64,000 nt of DNA from Lachnospiraceae bacterium (GTDB lineage Bacteria; Bacillota; Clostridia; Lachnospirales; Lachnospiraceae). The stretch's first letter is position 1. The number at the start of each line of letters is the position of its first letter. The position numbers and the translations under genes were made by a program. This document shows, piece by piece, positions 9,701-18,847 of the stretch. The notes under the pieces are model-generated. The model was not told the origin of the DNA. It was given only the letters and a program-made list of their open reading frames with translations, and searched no databases. The stretch is from the NCBI GenBank assembly GCA_910575035.1, contig CAJTDL010000011.1:81702-145701 (forward strand). The letters are read 5' to 3'.

Positions 9701-12700
9701 TTATTTTACGCTTCCTGTAAGCCCGCCTTTTTTCAGCAGGCTTGCATAAGCAGCTTTCTTGCTCTTTGGCACTGTTACTTTTGCTTTCTTCGGCACTTTG
9801 GTAAAGGCCTTCTTGCCTACGCTCTTCAATACGGTTGAAGTGATCTTGATAGTCTTCAGGTTCTTATCGTTGGCAAATGCAGCTGCGCCAACCGTCTTTA
9901 CGCCCTTGCCAATCGTCACGGTCTTAAGCTTGCTGCAGTTTTTAAATGCATTCTTGCCGATAGTTGTGACTTTCGAACCAAGGGTTACCTTTGTCAGCTT
10001 GCTGCAGCTCTGGAATGCGCTGGCTCCAATCGTGCTTACATTTGCGCCAAATGTTACCTTTGCCAGCTTGCTGCAGCCCTGGAATGCGCTGGTTCCGATT
10101 GTTTTTACATTCTTGCTGACAGTCACGGCAGTCAGCTTCTTGCAGCCCATAAATGCCTTGGAATTGATGGCTGTCACCTTAAAGGTATATCCCTGGATCT
10201 TTACTGTACTCTTAATAGAAGCTTTTGTTATGTTCTTTGTCTTTACGCCAGACACGGCAACCGTTCCGTTTTTCGCATCAGACTTTGTCACCTTATAGGT
10301 CACATTGCCTGTGGTATAGCTGGTTCCTTTGGCCGGAACCGGAGCTGTAATGGAGGATACCTTGTAGCCATAGGAATCATTTGCGTTGTTCCCATTGATC
10401 AGAAGGATTACACTGTCTCCATTTACAGACAATTTTGATGGAAGGGCATTGTTGTATACCACATAATTGTCATTATCATCATATTCTGTGTAATTTCCAT
10501 AGATGGTGTAGTTTCCGTCCTTGTCAATTACATACAGGGTTTCCCCTGGAGCCAATTGGCTCTTGGCATCAAAGGCGATGTTCAGCTTCTTTGCACCGCT
10601 GATCTTGTATGCTTTCATATCAAAGGCTGTATCAAATGGGTGGCGTGTCTCCGGAAGGTTCTTTGTGGAATATGTTACCTTATTCAGCACATTGACAACA
10701 CAATTCACCCTTGTAACTTCATCACCAGTATTCTTATCCCCGATTACGCATAAATAATCCACAGCCATGTAGCCATTCGTTTCATCTGAAGCCAGAAGCT
10801 TCGGCGCAGTTGCGCTGCATTTTGCGGAAGTACCGCTGATCTTACGGTAATTTCCTGTTGACGGCTCTTTTACATACCATGTATAAGTGTAGCTTCTGTC
10901 AGAAGCTGGATTTGTGATTGCTGCATTCAGCGTAATCTTGTTGCCCTGCTCTGCAAATACCCTGCTGGCTGTCATTTCATAGGATGGATCTAATGTGAAG
11001 TAGTATGCTGCCTTCTCACCCCTGGTGGAAACAGCACAGCGATACCTCCCATAGTCTGCAGACACTAATTTGCTGATGGAATAATTTGCAGATGCCTTAT
11101 TGGCAATATCCACATACTCCAATTTCTCCGGATCCCATTTGCTCCATTGATAGGTAATTTTCTCATTCTTGTTTGCAGATGCCTTTACGAACATTTTGAC
11201 AGAGCCGTTGGATGCAGCCACTACATTGGCACAGCTTGGCACTACCACAAGCCCTGTATTGACATATACATAATAAGCACGTACCTCTGCGTCCCTAATT
11301 CCGCTGACAGCATCGTATACCCTGCAGGAATAGTAGCCCAGCTTATCCTCTGTGATATTTGTCAGCTTCAATGTGGAGCCTGTCTGGCCATACAGCATCT
11401 TTCCATCCGGCCCATACCACTGGTAAAATACCTCATAGCTCTGGTCGCTGCTTGCGGATGCCTTCAAGGTCACTGAGCCGCCAAAGGATACTTCATATCC
11501 AACAGCATCCTCTGCATACAATGCGTCGCTGCCTACTGTCAGCCCTGTGGTCTTTGACAATTCAATCGTAGCACAGGCTTTGTTCCCGGCAGCATCCGTT
11601 ACAACGCACCGATATGTGCCATAGCTGTCATTGGTCACCTTTGCAATCTTATAAGATGCCTCTGTCGCACCGCCAATGGCTTCGTAACGCTCTACATCCC
11701 CATCAACCTCATCATCCCAATATTCTACGTACCTCATCCATTGATATTTTAATGCAAGGCCTTTGCTGCTATTGGCAACAACTGCCAGCTCTGCGCTTTT
11801 TCCAAGGACTGCTGATACCTCGTACTTGCCGTCTTTTGCCCCAACGGTCAGGCCGCTCTCCTCTGTTTCCTCGGAAAGGGTTACCACATAAGTAAAGGCA
11901 AGCGCCCCATCAATGGAAATTTCACATTCATAGCGTGTGATTTCCTTTGTGCCAATCTCGTTGATCGCATAAGTATCTGCTGTTGCGCCATAGATAGGCT
12001 GCCTGTCAAAATATTCATATTCTTCGTGATATATGTCATCATCATCGTAATAGCCGTCTTCCACTTTCTCATTATAACGGTACCACTGATATGACAGATT
12101 TTCATTGGATGGATTCTTAACCACTGGCTTCAGCACCACATTTTCCCCTAAGGCAACTGTCTTTTTCTCAGATTCTGTTTCCAAGGATGCGTCCGTATAG
12201 CGATAAGTGGTAAACCTCTTTGTAGCGGTATACTCTTTCCCCTGTGCATCCTTGTAGGTTGCCACGCAGGTAACCGTCCCGAAATCGCTTGCCTTCAGGG
12301 CATCCACATGGTAGCTTGCCGTTGTGGCATTGTCAATAGCTTCGCCATAGGAACCCCAACTGTAATCCCCTGTTTGGCGATACCACTGGTATGTCACTGC
12401 AGCATCTGTAATAGCCGCATTGTCTGTTACTATGCGTACGCCATAGTCTGCGCTTGCCCCAACCTTTTTGTACTGTTCCTGCGGCTTTGTAGCCTCTAAG
12501 CCAAAGCTGTAAGGCTTCTCTACAGAGAACTGGAAGGTATGGGAAGCGGAAATATTGTTCCCCTCATCATCCACAGTCTTAAATGTGGCAATACACTTAT
12601 AGTCTGTATAATCACGGTCATTATTTATGGTCACAGAGTATGCATTGGTCTTTTCGTTCAGAAGCTCCCAATTCTCGTTTGTATAGGAGTAGCTATTGTA

Positions 12701-14338
12701 ATAATGCCTTTCAGAGCGATACCACTCGTAAAATACCTCTGTCCCCTGTGAAACCTGGATATCCACCTTCAGGTCTGCCTTCTCCCCTATAGCTTTGGTA
12801 CACCTGGTATAATCCGGCGTATAGGCAATATAGTCCACAGCTTTTTTTACAAGCTTAAATTCCACCTGCTGAGACTTGGTGCTGTCCTGCACAGTTACCC
12901 GATACTCCCCATAGCTGCCCTCAGATACATTAGGGATTGTGAGGGACGCCGTGCTGGCTGCGCCTGCCACTGCCTCATATGCGCCTGTAGAAGCATTCTT
13001 CTTCTCCCACTTATAGGTAATCGGGCACAGCTGGGTATTTTTGTTCCCTGCAACCACCTCAAGCTTTGCAGCAGAGCCAATCACTGCAGAAACGGTTGGG
13101 TTCTTTGCATAGGCATTCAAATCAGAATCACATTTTACTGTGAAATTCAAGTCCCTCTCTTCTACTACCTGCGGTTTCCCATTTTCCATACGCTGGCATA
13201 CTGCACGGCACATATAATGGCCAGTGATATCCTCATATTTGTCCCCCTTTTTGCCGGACAGGTTCAGGATGTCTTTATCCTTTGCTTCTTTCACCTCACT
13301 ATAATAAATATAAACCTTGATCCAATCCCCATTGTCATCCCATTTACCGGATTCTTCCCTCAGGTCATTGGCTGGCTCCTTAAAATTGGGATCAACAAAG
13401 ACCACATCATAATTGCCAGTCTGCTCATTGTATTTCTCTGTAATCTGCGCAGATGCAATCTCCTTATACCATGTCCTTGTAACAGTAAGATCTGCGCCTC
13501 CCTCTGATTTTACATATAAAGTAGCGTCTGCTCCAGGCTCAATGGTAACTGTGCCATCATTACTATCCCATTTTATGAAGTTTTCCATTACCTGGAACCT
13601 ATAGTCGTGGCTTTCTACTTCTTTTCCATCCTTCTCAACCGTCACCTTCAGGTAATATTCCTTAAAGTCATTACTGTCCTTTGGCGCCACTTCCAGAGAA
13701 GCTGCCTGGCCAAGAGAAGCTGTCCCCCCCTCGCTGGTCCAGTTGTATTTCAGCGTATATCCAGCGTCCACCTCTGCTTCAATTGACAGTGTCGCCTTTT
13801 CCCCAATATTAAGGTATGAATTAACTCCTGTAATTGCATTTACCTTATAACCAGAGGCTGGAGCCGTCCTGAAAATACGGGTTTGGGAAGCCTGCTGGGG
13901 AGCGCCCTCACTCAGCCTTGGCGTAACCACGCACTTATAATAGGTATCATACTCACTGACCCTTACTTTAAAAGTATTGGTGTTTTCTTTATCCAGCTTT
14001 GTCTCTTTCCCATCCTTTGCGACAGAATACCATTGATAGTCTATGCCAGAGCATATATCCTCATCATTTACCCAGGCACGTACCTTAAAGGTCGCCGTCC
14101 CATTCAGCCGTACGCTCGTTACCGTTTCCTGCTCTATTGGATCGTCTATTGTTATGGATGACTGCCCTGCAAGAGCGTCTTCTGCCAATGCAGCTTCTTG
14201 GGCTGTAAACAGGGAGCCCGCCTGCTGCCCTGCCTCTAACTCTGCTGCCCTTACTGTGTCCGCCATTCCTCCAGGCAACGATGTCACAGCCACTGCTGCT
14301 GCCAGGGAGAATGTAAGAAACCTTCTTCTCAATCTCAT
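9701..14338 (-). CDS. Secreted Ig-like repeat and BspA-type leucine-rich-repeat surface protein
   Basis: A 1545-residue exported protein of unknown ligand. The N-terminus is a signal peptide (MRLRRRFLTFSLAAAVAVTS, cleavage likely near residue 32). Residues about 50-1240 form some ten Ig-like units, each with a YQW-type tryptophan and a Y-x-C strand end (for example YRCVVTDAAGN, YYSCRVYD, YRCAVST). Residues about 1370-1530 are BspA-like LRR_5 repeats (AFQGCSKLAKVTFGANVSTIG and close copies). There is no LPXTG motif or clear anchor, so attachment may be non-covalent, or the protein may be released. Proteins of this build usually serve adhesion or host/mucin contact. It is divergent from a small XRE regulator, with a shared operator-like inverted repeat. 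A dedicated terminator follows. Confidence 0.85.
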   Translation of the reverse strand: MRLRRRFLTFSLAAAVAVTSLPGGMADTVRAAELEAGQQAGSLFTAQEAALAEDALAGQSSITIDDPIEQETVTSVRLNGTATFKVRAWVNDEDICSGIDYQWYSVAKDGKETKLDKENTNTFKVRVSEYDTYYKCVVTPRLSEGAPQQASQTRIFRTAPASGYKVNAITGVNSYLNIGEKATLSIEAEVDAGYTLKYNWTSEGGTASLGQAASLEVAPKDSNDFKEYYLKVTVEKDGKEVESHDYRFQVMENFIKWDSNDGTVTIEPGADATLYVKSEGGADLTVTRTWYKEIASAQITEKYNEQTGNYDVVFVDPNFKEPANDLREESGKWDDNGDWIKVYIYYSEVKEAKDKDILNLSGKKGDKYEDITGHYMCRAVCQRMENGKPQVVEERDLNFTVKCDSDLNAYAKNPTVSAVIGSAAKLEVVAGNKNTQLCPITYKWEKKNASTGAYEAVAGAASTASLTIPNVSEGSYGEYRVTVQDSTKSQQVEFKLVKKAVDYIAYTPDYTRCTKAIGEKADLKVDIQVSQGTEVFYEWYRSERHYYNSYSYTNENWELLNEKTNAYSVTINNDRDYTDYKCIATFKTVDDEGNNISASHTFQFSVEKPYSFGLEATKPQEQYKKVGASADYGVRIVTDNAAITDAAVTYQWYRQTGDYSWGSYGEAIDNATTASYHVDALKASDFGTVTCVATYKDAQGKEYTATKRFTTYRYTDASLETESEKKTVALGENVVLKPVVKNPSNENLSYQWYRYNEKVEDGYYDDDDIYHEEYEYFDRQPIYGATADTYAINEIGTKEITRYECEISIDGALAFTYVVTLSEETEESGLTVGAKDGKYEVSAVLGKSAELAVVANSSKGLALKYQWMRYVEYWDDEVDGDVERYEAIGGATEASYKIAKVTNDSYGTYRCVVTDAAGNKACATIELSKTTGLTVGSDALYAEDAVGYEVSFGGSVTLKASASSDQSYEVFYQWYGPDGKMLYGQTGSTLKLTNITEDKLGYYSCRVYDAVSGIRDAEVRAYYVYVNTGLVVVPSCANVVAASNGSVKMFVKASANKNEKITYQWSKWDPEKLEYVDIANKASANYSISKLVSADYGRYRCAVSTRGEKAAYYFTLDPSYEMTASRVFAEQGNKITLNAAITNPASDRSYTYTWYVKEPSTGNYRKISGTSAKCSATAPKLLASDETNGYMAVDYLCVIGDKNTGDEVTRVNCVVNVLNKVTYSTKNLPETRHPFDTAFDMKAYKISGAKKLNIAFDAKSQLAPGETLYVIDKDGNYTIYGNYTEYDDNDNYVVYNNALPSKLSVNGDSVILLINGNNANDSYGYKVSSITAPVPAKGTSYTTGNVTYKVTKSDAKNGTVAVSGVKTKNITKASIKSTVKIQGYTFKVTAINSKAFMGCKKLTAVTVSKNVKTIGTSAFQGCSKLAKVTFGANVSTIGASAFQSCSKLTKVTLGSKVTTIGKNAFKNCSKLKTVTIGKGVKTVGAAAFANDKNLKTIKITSTVLKSVGKKAFTKVPKKAKVTVPKSKKAAYASLLKKGGLTGSVK

Positions 14339-14532
14339 CTTATTGACCTCCTATTTTCATACATATAGCAGCTTCTCTGCCATAAAATCCATTTATTGCA
14401 AAAGGCCTCTCCATCCTGTTCCTCCTTCCCAGGGCATGATATTCCAAAACCTGCCTGTTCCCCATTACCCTTGTCCATAAGCCTCATTGCCGCTTAAAAT
14501 TTCCTTTTATTTCCAGAAATTTCTAACCCTTA

Positions 14533-14581
14533 TTTTAGTACAAATCTTTACTAAAGTCAATAGTAAATATATGTACTAAAG
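14533..14581. promoter_or_regulatory. 49-bp imperfect inverted repeat over divergent promoters
   Basis: The left arm (14533-14556, TTTTAGTACAAATCTTTACT...) and the right arm (14558-14581) match at about 19 of 24 positions as reverse complements. The minus-strand promoter of the surface protein lies inside it: TTGACT at 14555-14560 and TAAAAT at 14532-14537, 17-bp spacer. A weaker plus-strand promoter for the XRE gene (TTTACT, 17 bp, TATGTA at 14570-14575) also fits. This is the likely operator of the XRE protein. The rest of 14339-14641 holds a roughly 190-bp leader of the surface gene and nothing else I recognise. Confidence 0.75.
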
Positions 14582-14641
14582 CGAAGGATATGCATATTCG
14601 CTATGTTACATTAAAAAAAATTTTAAGATAAGGAGGATTTC

Positions 14642-14884
14642 ATGAAATATGTACAGCGCATGCGCAACTTAAGAGAGGACCATGACAAAACACAGCAGGA
14701 AATTGCAGATATTTTGGGCACATCGCAGACAATGTATGCACGGTATGAGCGGGGAGCCAACGAGCTCCCCATCCACCATTTGCTGACGTTATGCGCCTTT
14801 TACCGTGTTTCTGCCGATTATTTTCTGGGGCTATCCGATGTCAAGCACCCCTACCATCCACACAGAAAATCCCCAAAAAAGTAA
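14642..14884 (+). CDS. XRE-family helix-turn-helix regulator
   Basis: An 80-residue DNA-binding protein consisting of little more than one HTH_3 domain. MRNLREDHDKTQQEIADILGTSQTMYARYERG covers the first helices and the recognition helix, and YFLGLSDV is the common end of these small repressors. The ATG has a strong AAGGAGG site. The gene is divergent from the large surface protein and shares a 49-bp inverted repeat with it. The likely role is therefore repression, or switching, of itself and the surface protein. A hairpin terminator follows at 14911-14935. Confidence 0.9.
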   Translation: MKYVQRMRNLREDHDKTQQEIADILGTSQTMYARYERGANELPIHHLLTLCAFYRVSADYFLGLSDVKHPYHPHRKSPKK

Positions 14885-14910
14885 AAAAGAATTGCCTTTA
14901 CATGAAAACA

Positions 14911-14935
14911 GGCAGCCTGCCCCTTGCAGGCTGCC
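14911..14935. terminator. Hairpin between convergent genes
   Basis: GGCAGCCTGC, loop CCCTT, GCAGGCTGCC. It lies between the XRE gene and the oppositely oriented cNBD gene and can serve both. The T-run is short (TGTTTT on the minus strand). Confidence 0.65.
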
Positions 14936-14980
14936 CATAATCCAGCAGCATTTTTTCCTATTAATATAGTTATATAAACC

Positions 14981-17248
14981 CTACATACTGTAGAAGTCCA
15001 GGTTCATCTGCAGCTCATCTGTGATCTCCCCGCCCTTCTTCTGGTAGCGGTCGTACCATGCTTCCACATGGTGAGCCTTACGCCCATTCAGGATATCGAA
15101 CTTCCCAAACATTTCCTGATAGGTAGGGTTTGCCGACAATGTCTGCCGAATCCCTTTGCTGAAGGGGCAATACCGGAAGATAATGTCTCTGGCCACCTTA
15201 TTCAGGCGGAAGCTCCCTTTGGACTCATAACGGATCCAGCTCTGGTAATCCTTTACGAAAACCTCGCGGTAATTGTTCTTAGCTTTCTGCAGGCTCTTTT
15301 TCACCTTATCCTTAGCATCTGCAGACAGTTCTGGATTCTTCCGGTAATACTGGATATAATCGCTGTATTCTGATGTGAGGGACGCCTCTGTAATATCATT
15401 CCAGCGTGCTCCCTGGATCTTACGGCACATCTCCCAACGGAACCTGCCTGCCACATCCACCATCAGCTCTGGTACATCTGACCCTGTGAGGATGGGGAAA
15501 ATAAACCTGGCCTGGGTATCCTTACGGATCCCCGCTGTCTCCTGCCACATCATGGCCTTGGTTCCTGCGTTGGGCATTAATATAATGTAAGGAAGCACTT
15601 CTTTTTGGATCACCTCCCGGTTCACATCATGTTCTGGGTCTGAGAAGCCCACTTCCCGGTAGAACAGGGAATAATCTATTTTCCTAATCTCATCCAAGGC
15701 GCCGTTTGCCTTCTCTGCTGTCATCAGCATCTTCTCTGCTGAGCCGACAATATCATCCTCACACAAAATGGGACAATAGGTGGAAATCCGCCCATAGGTA
15801 GCCCGGTTAGTAGAAACAAACATATTGCGCAGTTCAAACTCCACCTTCTTACGGTTGTCATTCTGCAGTTTCGGCAAATCCTCCGCCTTAATGTCCCCCG
15901 TCTTCTTCTGTTCATTCAGGAATCCCATATAATCCATATCAAACTCATTGCGGGAAGGCTCGTTCTCCCCCCGGAAAATACTCAGCAGCCATTCGTAAAT
16001 CGTAAATACATTCTCTGCCTTGCAGCGGTAAAGCTCCTGGGTCATGTCATAAAGGCTGTGGGCATTCTCCTCCCCTGCCAGCCCCTCATCCACAAACCCA
16101 AAATTCATAAACATTTTCACACCCACTGGTATACGGCCGCCTTTCAGGGAACGGAAAAATGCCAGCTCATAGATATCGTAGAAATCCTGGGTCAGCGTCC
16201 GGCGCAGCTTCCGGATATTATCTGTAGAGGCATACAGGTCTGGAAGCTCCTTATACTCCTGAAGGGTGCTGCGGAAGCTCTTCGCCTTATCCTCTGGGTA
16301 TCCTGCATAGTCCAGAATCTGGCTCAAGTAGTCAAAGCCCTCTTCATACTCTTCTTCTCCCGGATCAAAATCAGACTCTCCCAAATTCCCCTGGTTGAAG
16401 TCGTAGCCCTTATATTCCTCAAAGCAGTCCTTCATCACCTTTTCTTCGTACATACGGCTTCCATCCGCAAAATTCATAATGCCAGAAATCCTCTGCTGCA
16501 CATCCCCAATATCAATGCCTGTGGAAGATGCTTTCCTGGCCAGTTCGAAATACAGCTGGAACAGGTTTTCTGTTTCAGAGGAAAGCAGCAGCTCCCGATG
16601 GGTATGCAGATAATCCTTCAGCTCTTGAATCTGGGACAAGGCCTTGCGCACCCAGCTCACCGCATTCAGTATCACCCCAATGCCAATGTCATAATCCCTT
16701 GACAAGAACTGATCCATAGATTTCAGGGAAACATCCGACATGCGTTTGTAATATGCAATCACCCAGCCCCCAATTGGGTCTTTTAACTGCACAGGCATCA
16801 GGGAACCCATCCGCTTAAAGGGCTTTTCCATGATTCCATAATCGCTGCAGAATTTCTGGTATTCCCCATAATATTCCATCAAAAACTTGTAGTACTCCTG
16901 TGCCTTGCGGTAAACCATGGCATATTTTTCCATAAGCATTGCTGCCTGATGCATAGCCGACATAGCAAAAACTGCCACATATTTCCCTTCCATTTCAAAT
17001 ATCTTCTTGTAATCCCCAACCCCCTTATACGGATAAATGTAAAAAAGGCAGTCTGTATTTGCCACATAGTCGCATAAATAGCTGTCTGAAAGCCCTTCCA
17101 TCATCCCAACAATGCTCCCTGGCTCCAGAATGATCTCATCATTTTTAAAAATAGCCCGGACACTGCCCTGTAGCACCACAAAAAGCCCCCTTAGCTTTTC
17201 CCCTTTCCTTAAAAAACACTTTCCTTTACCCACTTTAACAGTTTCCAT
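14981..17248 (-). CDS. Uncharacterised protein with N-terminal cyclic-nucleotide-binding-like domain
   Basis: About 755 residues. The first 90 residues resemble a Crp/cNBD beta-roll: FLRKGEKLRGLFVVLQGSVR, then ILEPGSIVGMMEGL and a DCLFYIYPY strand. No Crp-type HTH follows. The remaining roughly 650 residues are mostly helical and charged with no motif I recognise, and I see no membrane segment. The AGGAGG site lies 6 bases before the ATG at 17248, which decides this start over the upstream ATG at 17269. The gene follows the DUF1700 gene closely (about 20 bp), so they are likely one operon. A phosphate-binding RExA-type cassette is not evident, so nucleotide binding is unproven. Function unknown. 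Confidence 0.7.
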   Translation of the reverse strand: METVKVGKGKCFLRKGEKLRGLFVVLQGSVRAIFKNDEIILEPGSIVGMMEGLSDSYLCDYVANTDCLFYIYPYKGVGDYKKIFEMEGKYVAVFAMSAMHQAAMLMEKYAMVYRKAQEYYKFLMEYYGEYQKFCSDYGIMEKPFKRMGSLMPVQLKDPIGGWVIAYYKRMSDVSLKSMDQFLSRDYDIGIGVILNAVSWVRKALSQIQELKDYLHTHRELLLSSETENLFQLYFELARKASSTGIDIGDVQQRISGIMNFADGSRMYEEKVMKDCFEEYKGYDFNQGNLGESDFDPGEEEYEEGFDYLSQILDYAGYPEDKAKSFRSTLQEYKELPDLYASTDNIRKLRRTLTQDFYDIYELAFFRSLKGGRIPVGVKMFMNFGFVDEGLAGEENAHSLYDMTQELYRCKAENVFTIYEWLLSIFRGENEPSRNEFDMDYMGFLNEQKKTGDIKAEDLPKLQNDNRKKVEFELRNMFVSTNRATYGRISTYCPILCEDDIVGSAEKMLMTAEKANGALDEIRKIDYSLFYREVGFSDPEHDVNREVIQKEVLPYIILMPNAGTKAMMWQETAGIRKDTQARFIFPILTGSDVPELMVDVAGRFRWEMCRKIQGARWNDITEASLTSEYSDYIQYYRKNPELSADAKDKVKKSLQKAKNNYREVFVKDYQSWIRYESKGSFRLNKVARDIIFRYCPFSKGIRQTLSANPTYQEMFGKFDILNGRKAHHVEAWYDRYQKKGGEITDELQMNLDFYSM

Positions 17249-17268
17249 AATGTTCCTCCTGTATTCCA

Positions 17269-17751
17269 TTATCGTCTATTGCCAAAAATGATAGAACATA
17301 TCAGCATTATCAGTATTGCAGGGGCTATAATCGGCAGCAAAAATGCCACTACATTTGCCACCACCACAATCACTAGGGCTGCTAATAGAAACAGAAGTAA
17401 CTTCCCATACCAGGTATTCAGCTTCAGCTTTCCAAAACGCACATCCCAACCATTCTGACGGGAATAGCCTGCGCGGAAGCCCCTTTGGCTCCCAACATAG
17501 TCCTCACGGTCTTCTTCCCAGCCATACTGCCCACCCAAAGACGGGCCGAACTGCTCTGTGGTATCAATCAAGGTCTTGGCAATCAGCCTGGGATTCCCAA
17601 GGCGGGCAATCACCTCTTCCTCACTGCTCCCCTTCCTGGACTCCTCCATAATATAACTGCCATAATACTTGACATGCCGATCCACGGCCTCCCGGCTCAT
17701 CTCCCCTCGCAGGGCAATCTGCAACTCATGTAAAAATTCCTGCCTTGTCAT
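17269..17751 (-). CDS. DUF1700/HAAS-domain membrane protein
   Basis: A 160-residue protein. Residues 1-60 match the HAAS/DUF1700 helical domain (FLHELQIALRGEMSREAVDRHVKYYGSYI...EEEVIARLGNPRLIAKTLI). The C-terminal third carries one or two hydrophobic segments (LLLFLLAALVIVVVANVVAF and LPIIAPAILIMLICSIIF). By family knowledge such proteins usually pair with a PadR repressor and act at the membrane; here the partner is instead the cNBD-like protein. No PadR gene is visible nearby. Family call good, role open. Confidence 0.8.
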   Translation of the reverse strand: MTRQEFLHELQIALRGEMSREAVDRHVKYYGSYIMEESRKGSSEEEVIARLGNPRLIAKTLIDTTEQFGPSLGGQYGWEEDREDYVGSQRGFRAGYSRQNGWDVRFGKLKLNTWYGKLLLFLLAALVIVVVANVVAFLLPIIAPAILIMLICSIIFGNRR

Positions 17752-17864
17752 GAATGTTCTCCTACTTGTCGCTTCGCTTTACGCTCTATTTTTTGAACTG
17801 ATACCTATTTTACCACACCGTAGCAATTATTTCACCACTTTTCCCAAAATTTTTTAAAAATCTA

Positions 17865-17893
17865 TTGACAAGGGCAAAAAACTAAGGTAGAAT
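17865..17893 (+). promoter_or_regulatory. Promoter of tRNA-Arg
   Basis: TTGACA (17865-17870), 17-bp spacer, TAGAAT (17888-17893), about 32 bp before the mature tRNA end. A near-consensus sigma-A promoter. Confidence 0.85.
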
Positions 17894-17924
17894 AAATAAC
17901 GTTCAATGCGGACAACATCATTAT

Positions 17925-17998
17925 GTGTGTGTAGCTCAGCTGGATAGAGCACTTGGCTACGGACCAAGGTGTCGGGGGTTCGAATCCTCTCACGCACG
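17925..17998 (+). tRNA. tRNA-Arg (anticodon ACG)
   Basis: A 74-nt cloverleaf. The acceptor arm GTGTGTG pairs with CACGCAC (one G-U). The D arm begins AGCTCAGCTGGATAGAGC, the anticodon stem CTTGG/CCAAG carries loop CTACGGA, and the T arm contains GGTTCGAATCC. The anticodon ACG reads CGN Arg codons after deamination to inosine. CCA is not encoded. It has its own promoter and terminator. Confidence 0.95.
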
Positions 17999-18005
17999 TA
18001 GTAAA

Positions 18006-18041
18006 ATCCCTTGAAAACGTTAGGTTTTCAAGGGATTTTTT
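18006..18041 (+). terminator. Terminator of tRNA-Arg
   Basis: ATCCCTTGAAAAC pairs with GTTTTCAAGGGAT across a short loop and runs into TTTTTT. It starts 8 bp after the tRNA. Confidence 0.9.
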
Positions 18042-18421
18042 CTGTGGTAATAGGGAAAAACTAACAAAAACTAACAAACCTTATTTTTCAGCCATTTTGA
18101 TACATCTACAGAAAATCTTAATTTTTCTCAATTTCCCTTGAAAATACCTATTACTTATTATAGAACGGAAACAAGAAACCAAGGAGCAGTTCAATATGCT
18201 TTAAGCCAATCCAGATACATCATGGAAAAGAGCAGTTAATAAAGAAAGTTGGCAAAGTTCATAAAATACCATCAGATTTAGCTTCATATTCAGAAAAAAG
18301 CCACGCACACTTAAAGTTCACATAACGAAACAAGGGCACCTGCGATTCACATACAGCAGATGCCCTTTTACCCATAGATTATAGATTATGGGCTCATATC
18401 GCCCTTTGCCCTGACGCAAGG
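18042..18421. other. 380-bp AT-rich region without a recognised gene
   Basis: It begins with two copies of AACTAACAAA(A/C) (about 18058-18078). It contains a plus-strand open stretch (about 18178-18325, Lys/His-rich, ending KSHAHLKFT then stop) with no start codon in frame. A hairpin (GGGCACCTGC...GCAGATGCCC, about 18334-18366) probably ends the Hpt operon on the minus strand. The position beside a tRNA gene fits an old integration scar, but nothing here is diagnostic. Confidence 0.4.
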
Positions 18422-18778
18422 CTACTCACCCTTATACTTCCGTATCACGTCCATAATCTGCTCCTGGACAGGCAGCACATCCTGAAGCACCGCCTTTGCC
18501 TCTAAAGGCTTTTCCCCACGCAGCAGGTCTGTAGCTTCGCCATAGGCTTTATAGATTGGGGTGATTGACAGATTCCCGGAAGCCCCTTTGATTGCATGGG
18601 CTTTCTCAATAATCTCCCCATAATCCTCACAGTCAAAATCCACATCAAAAGAATACTTATTCATCATTTTAATAAATGAGCCAAGCATCTTTTCATAAAA
18701 AGCTGCATTTCCGCCAAGGCGGCTCAATCCTTCTTCTACATTTACGCCTAAATCCTTCAATTCATCCAGCAGAGCCAT
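18422..18778 (-). CDS. Hpt (histidine phosphotransfer) domain protein
   Basis: A 118-residue phosphorelay carrier. The HAIKGASGNL motif near residue 61 carries the phosphoryl-accepting His followed by the Hpt-typical K-G, within a four-helix-bundle-like sequence. AAGGAG lies 9 bases before the ATG at 18778, so this start is preferred over the ATG at 18787. It is the last gene of a string with a FIST protein and a cytoplasmic chemoreceptor. No CheA or hybrid kinase is in the window, so its donor and acceptor must be elsewhere. Domain call firm, pathway inferred. Confidence 0.88.
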   Translation of the reverse strand: MALLDELKDLGVNVEEGLSRLGGNAAFYEKMLGSFIKMMNKYSFDVDFDCEDYGEIIEKAHAIKGASGNLSITPIYKAYGEATDLLRGEKPLEAKAVLQDVLPVQEQIMDVIRKYKGE

Positions 18779-18847
18779 CAAATACATCTCCTTTTCTCTA
18801 TAATACTAAAACATTAACTCTAAATTATAATTGCATTCTGCAGCAGT

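Noticed and set aside
9473..9838. Plus-strand 121-codon frame after pta
   Set aside because: It spans two terminator hairpins and the 3' end of the opposite gene; no ribosome binding site.
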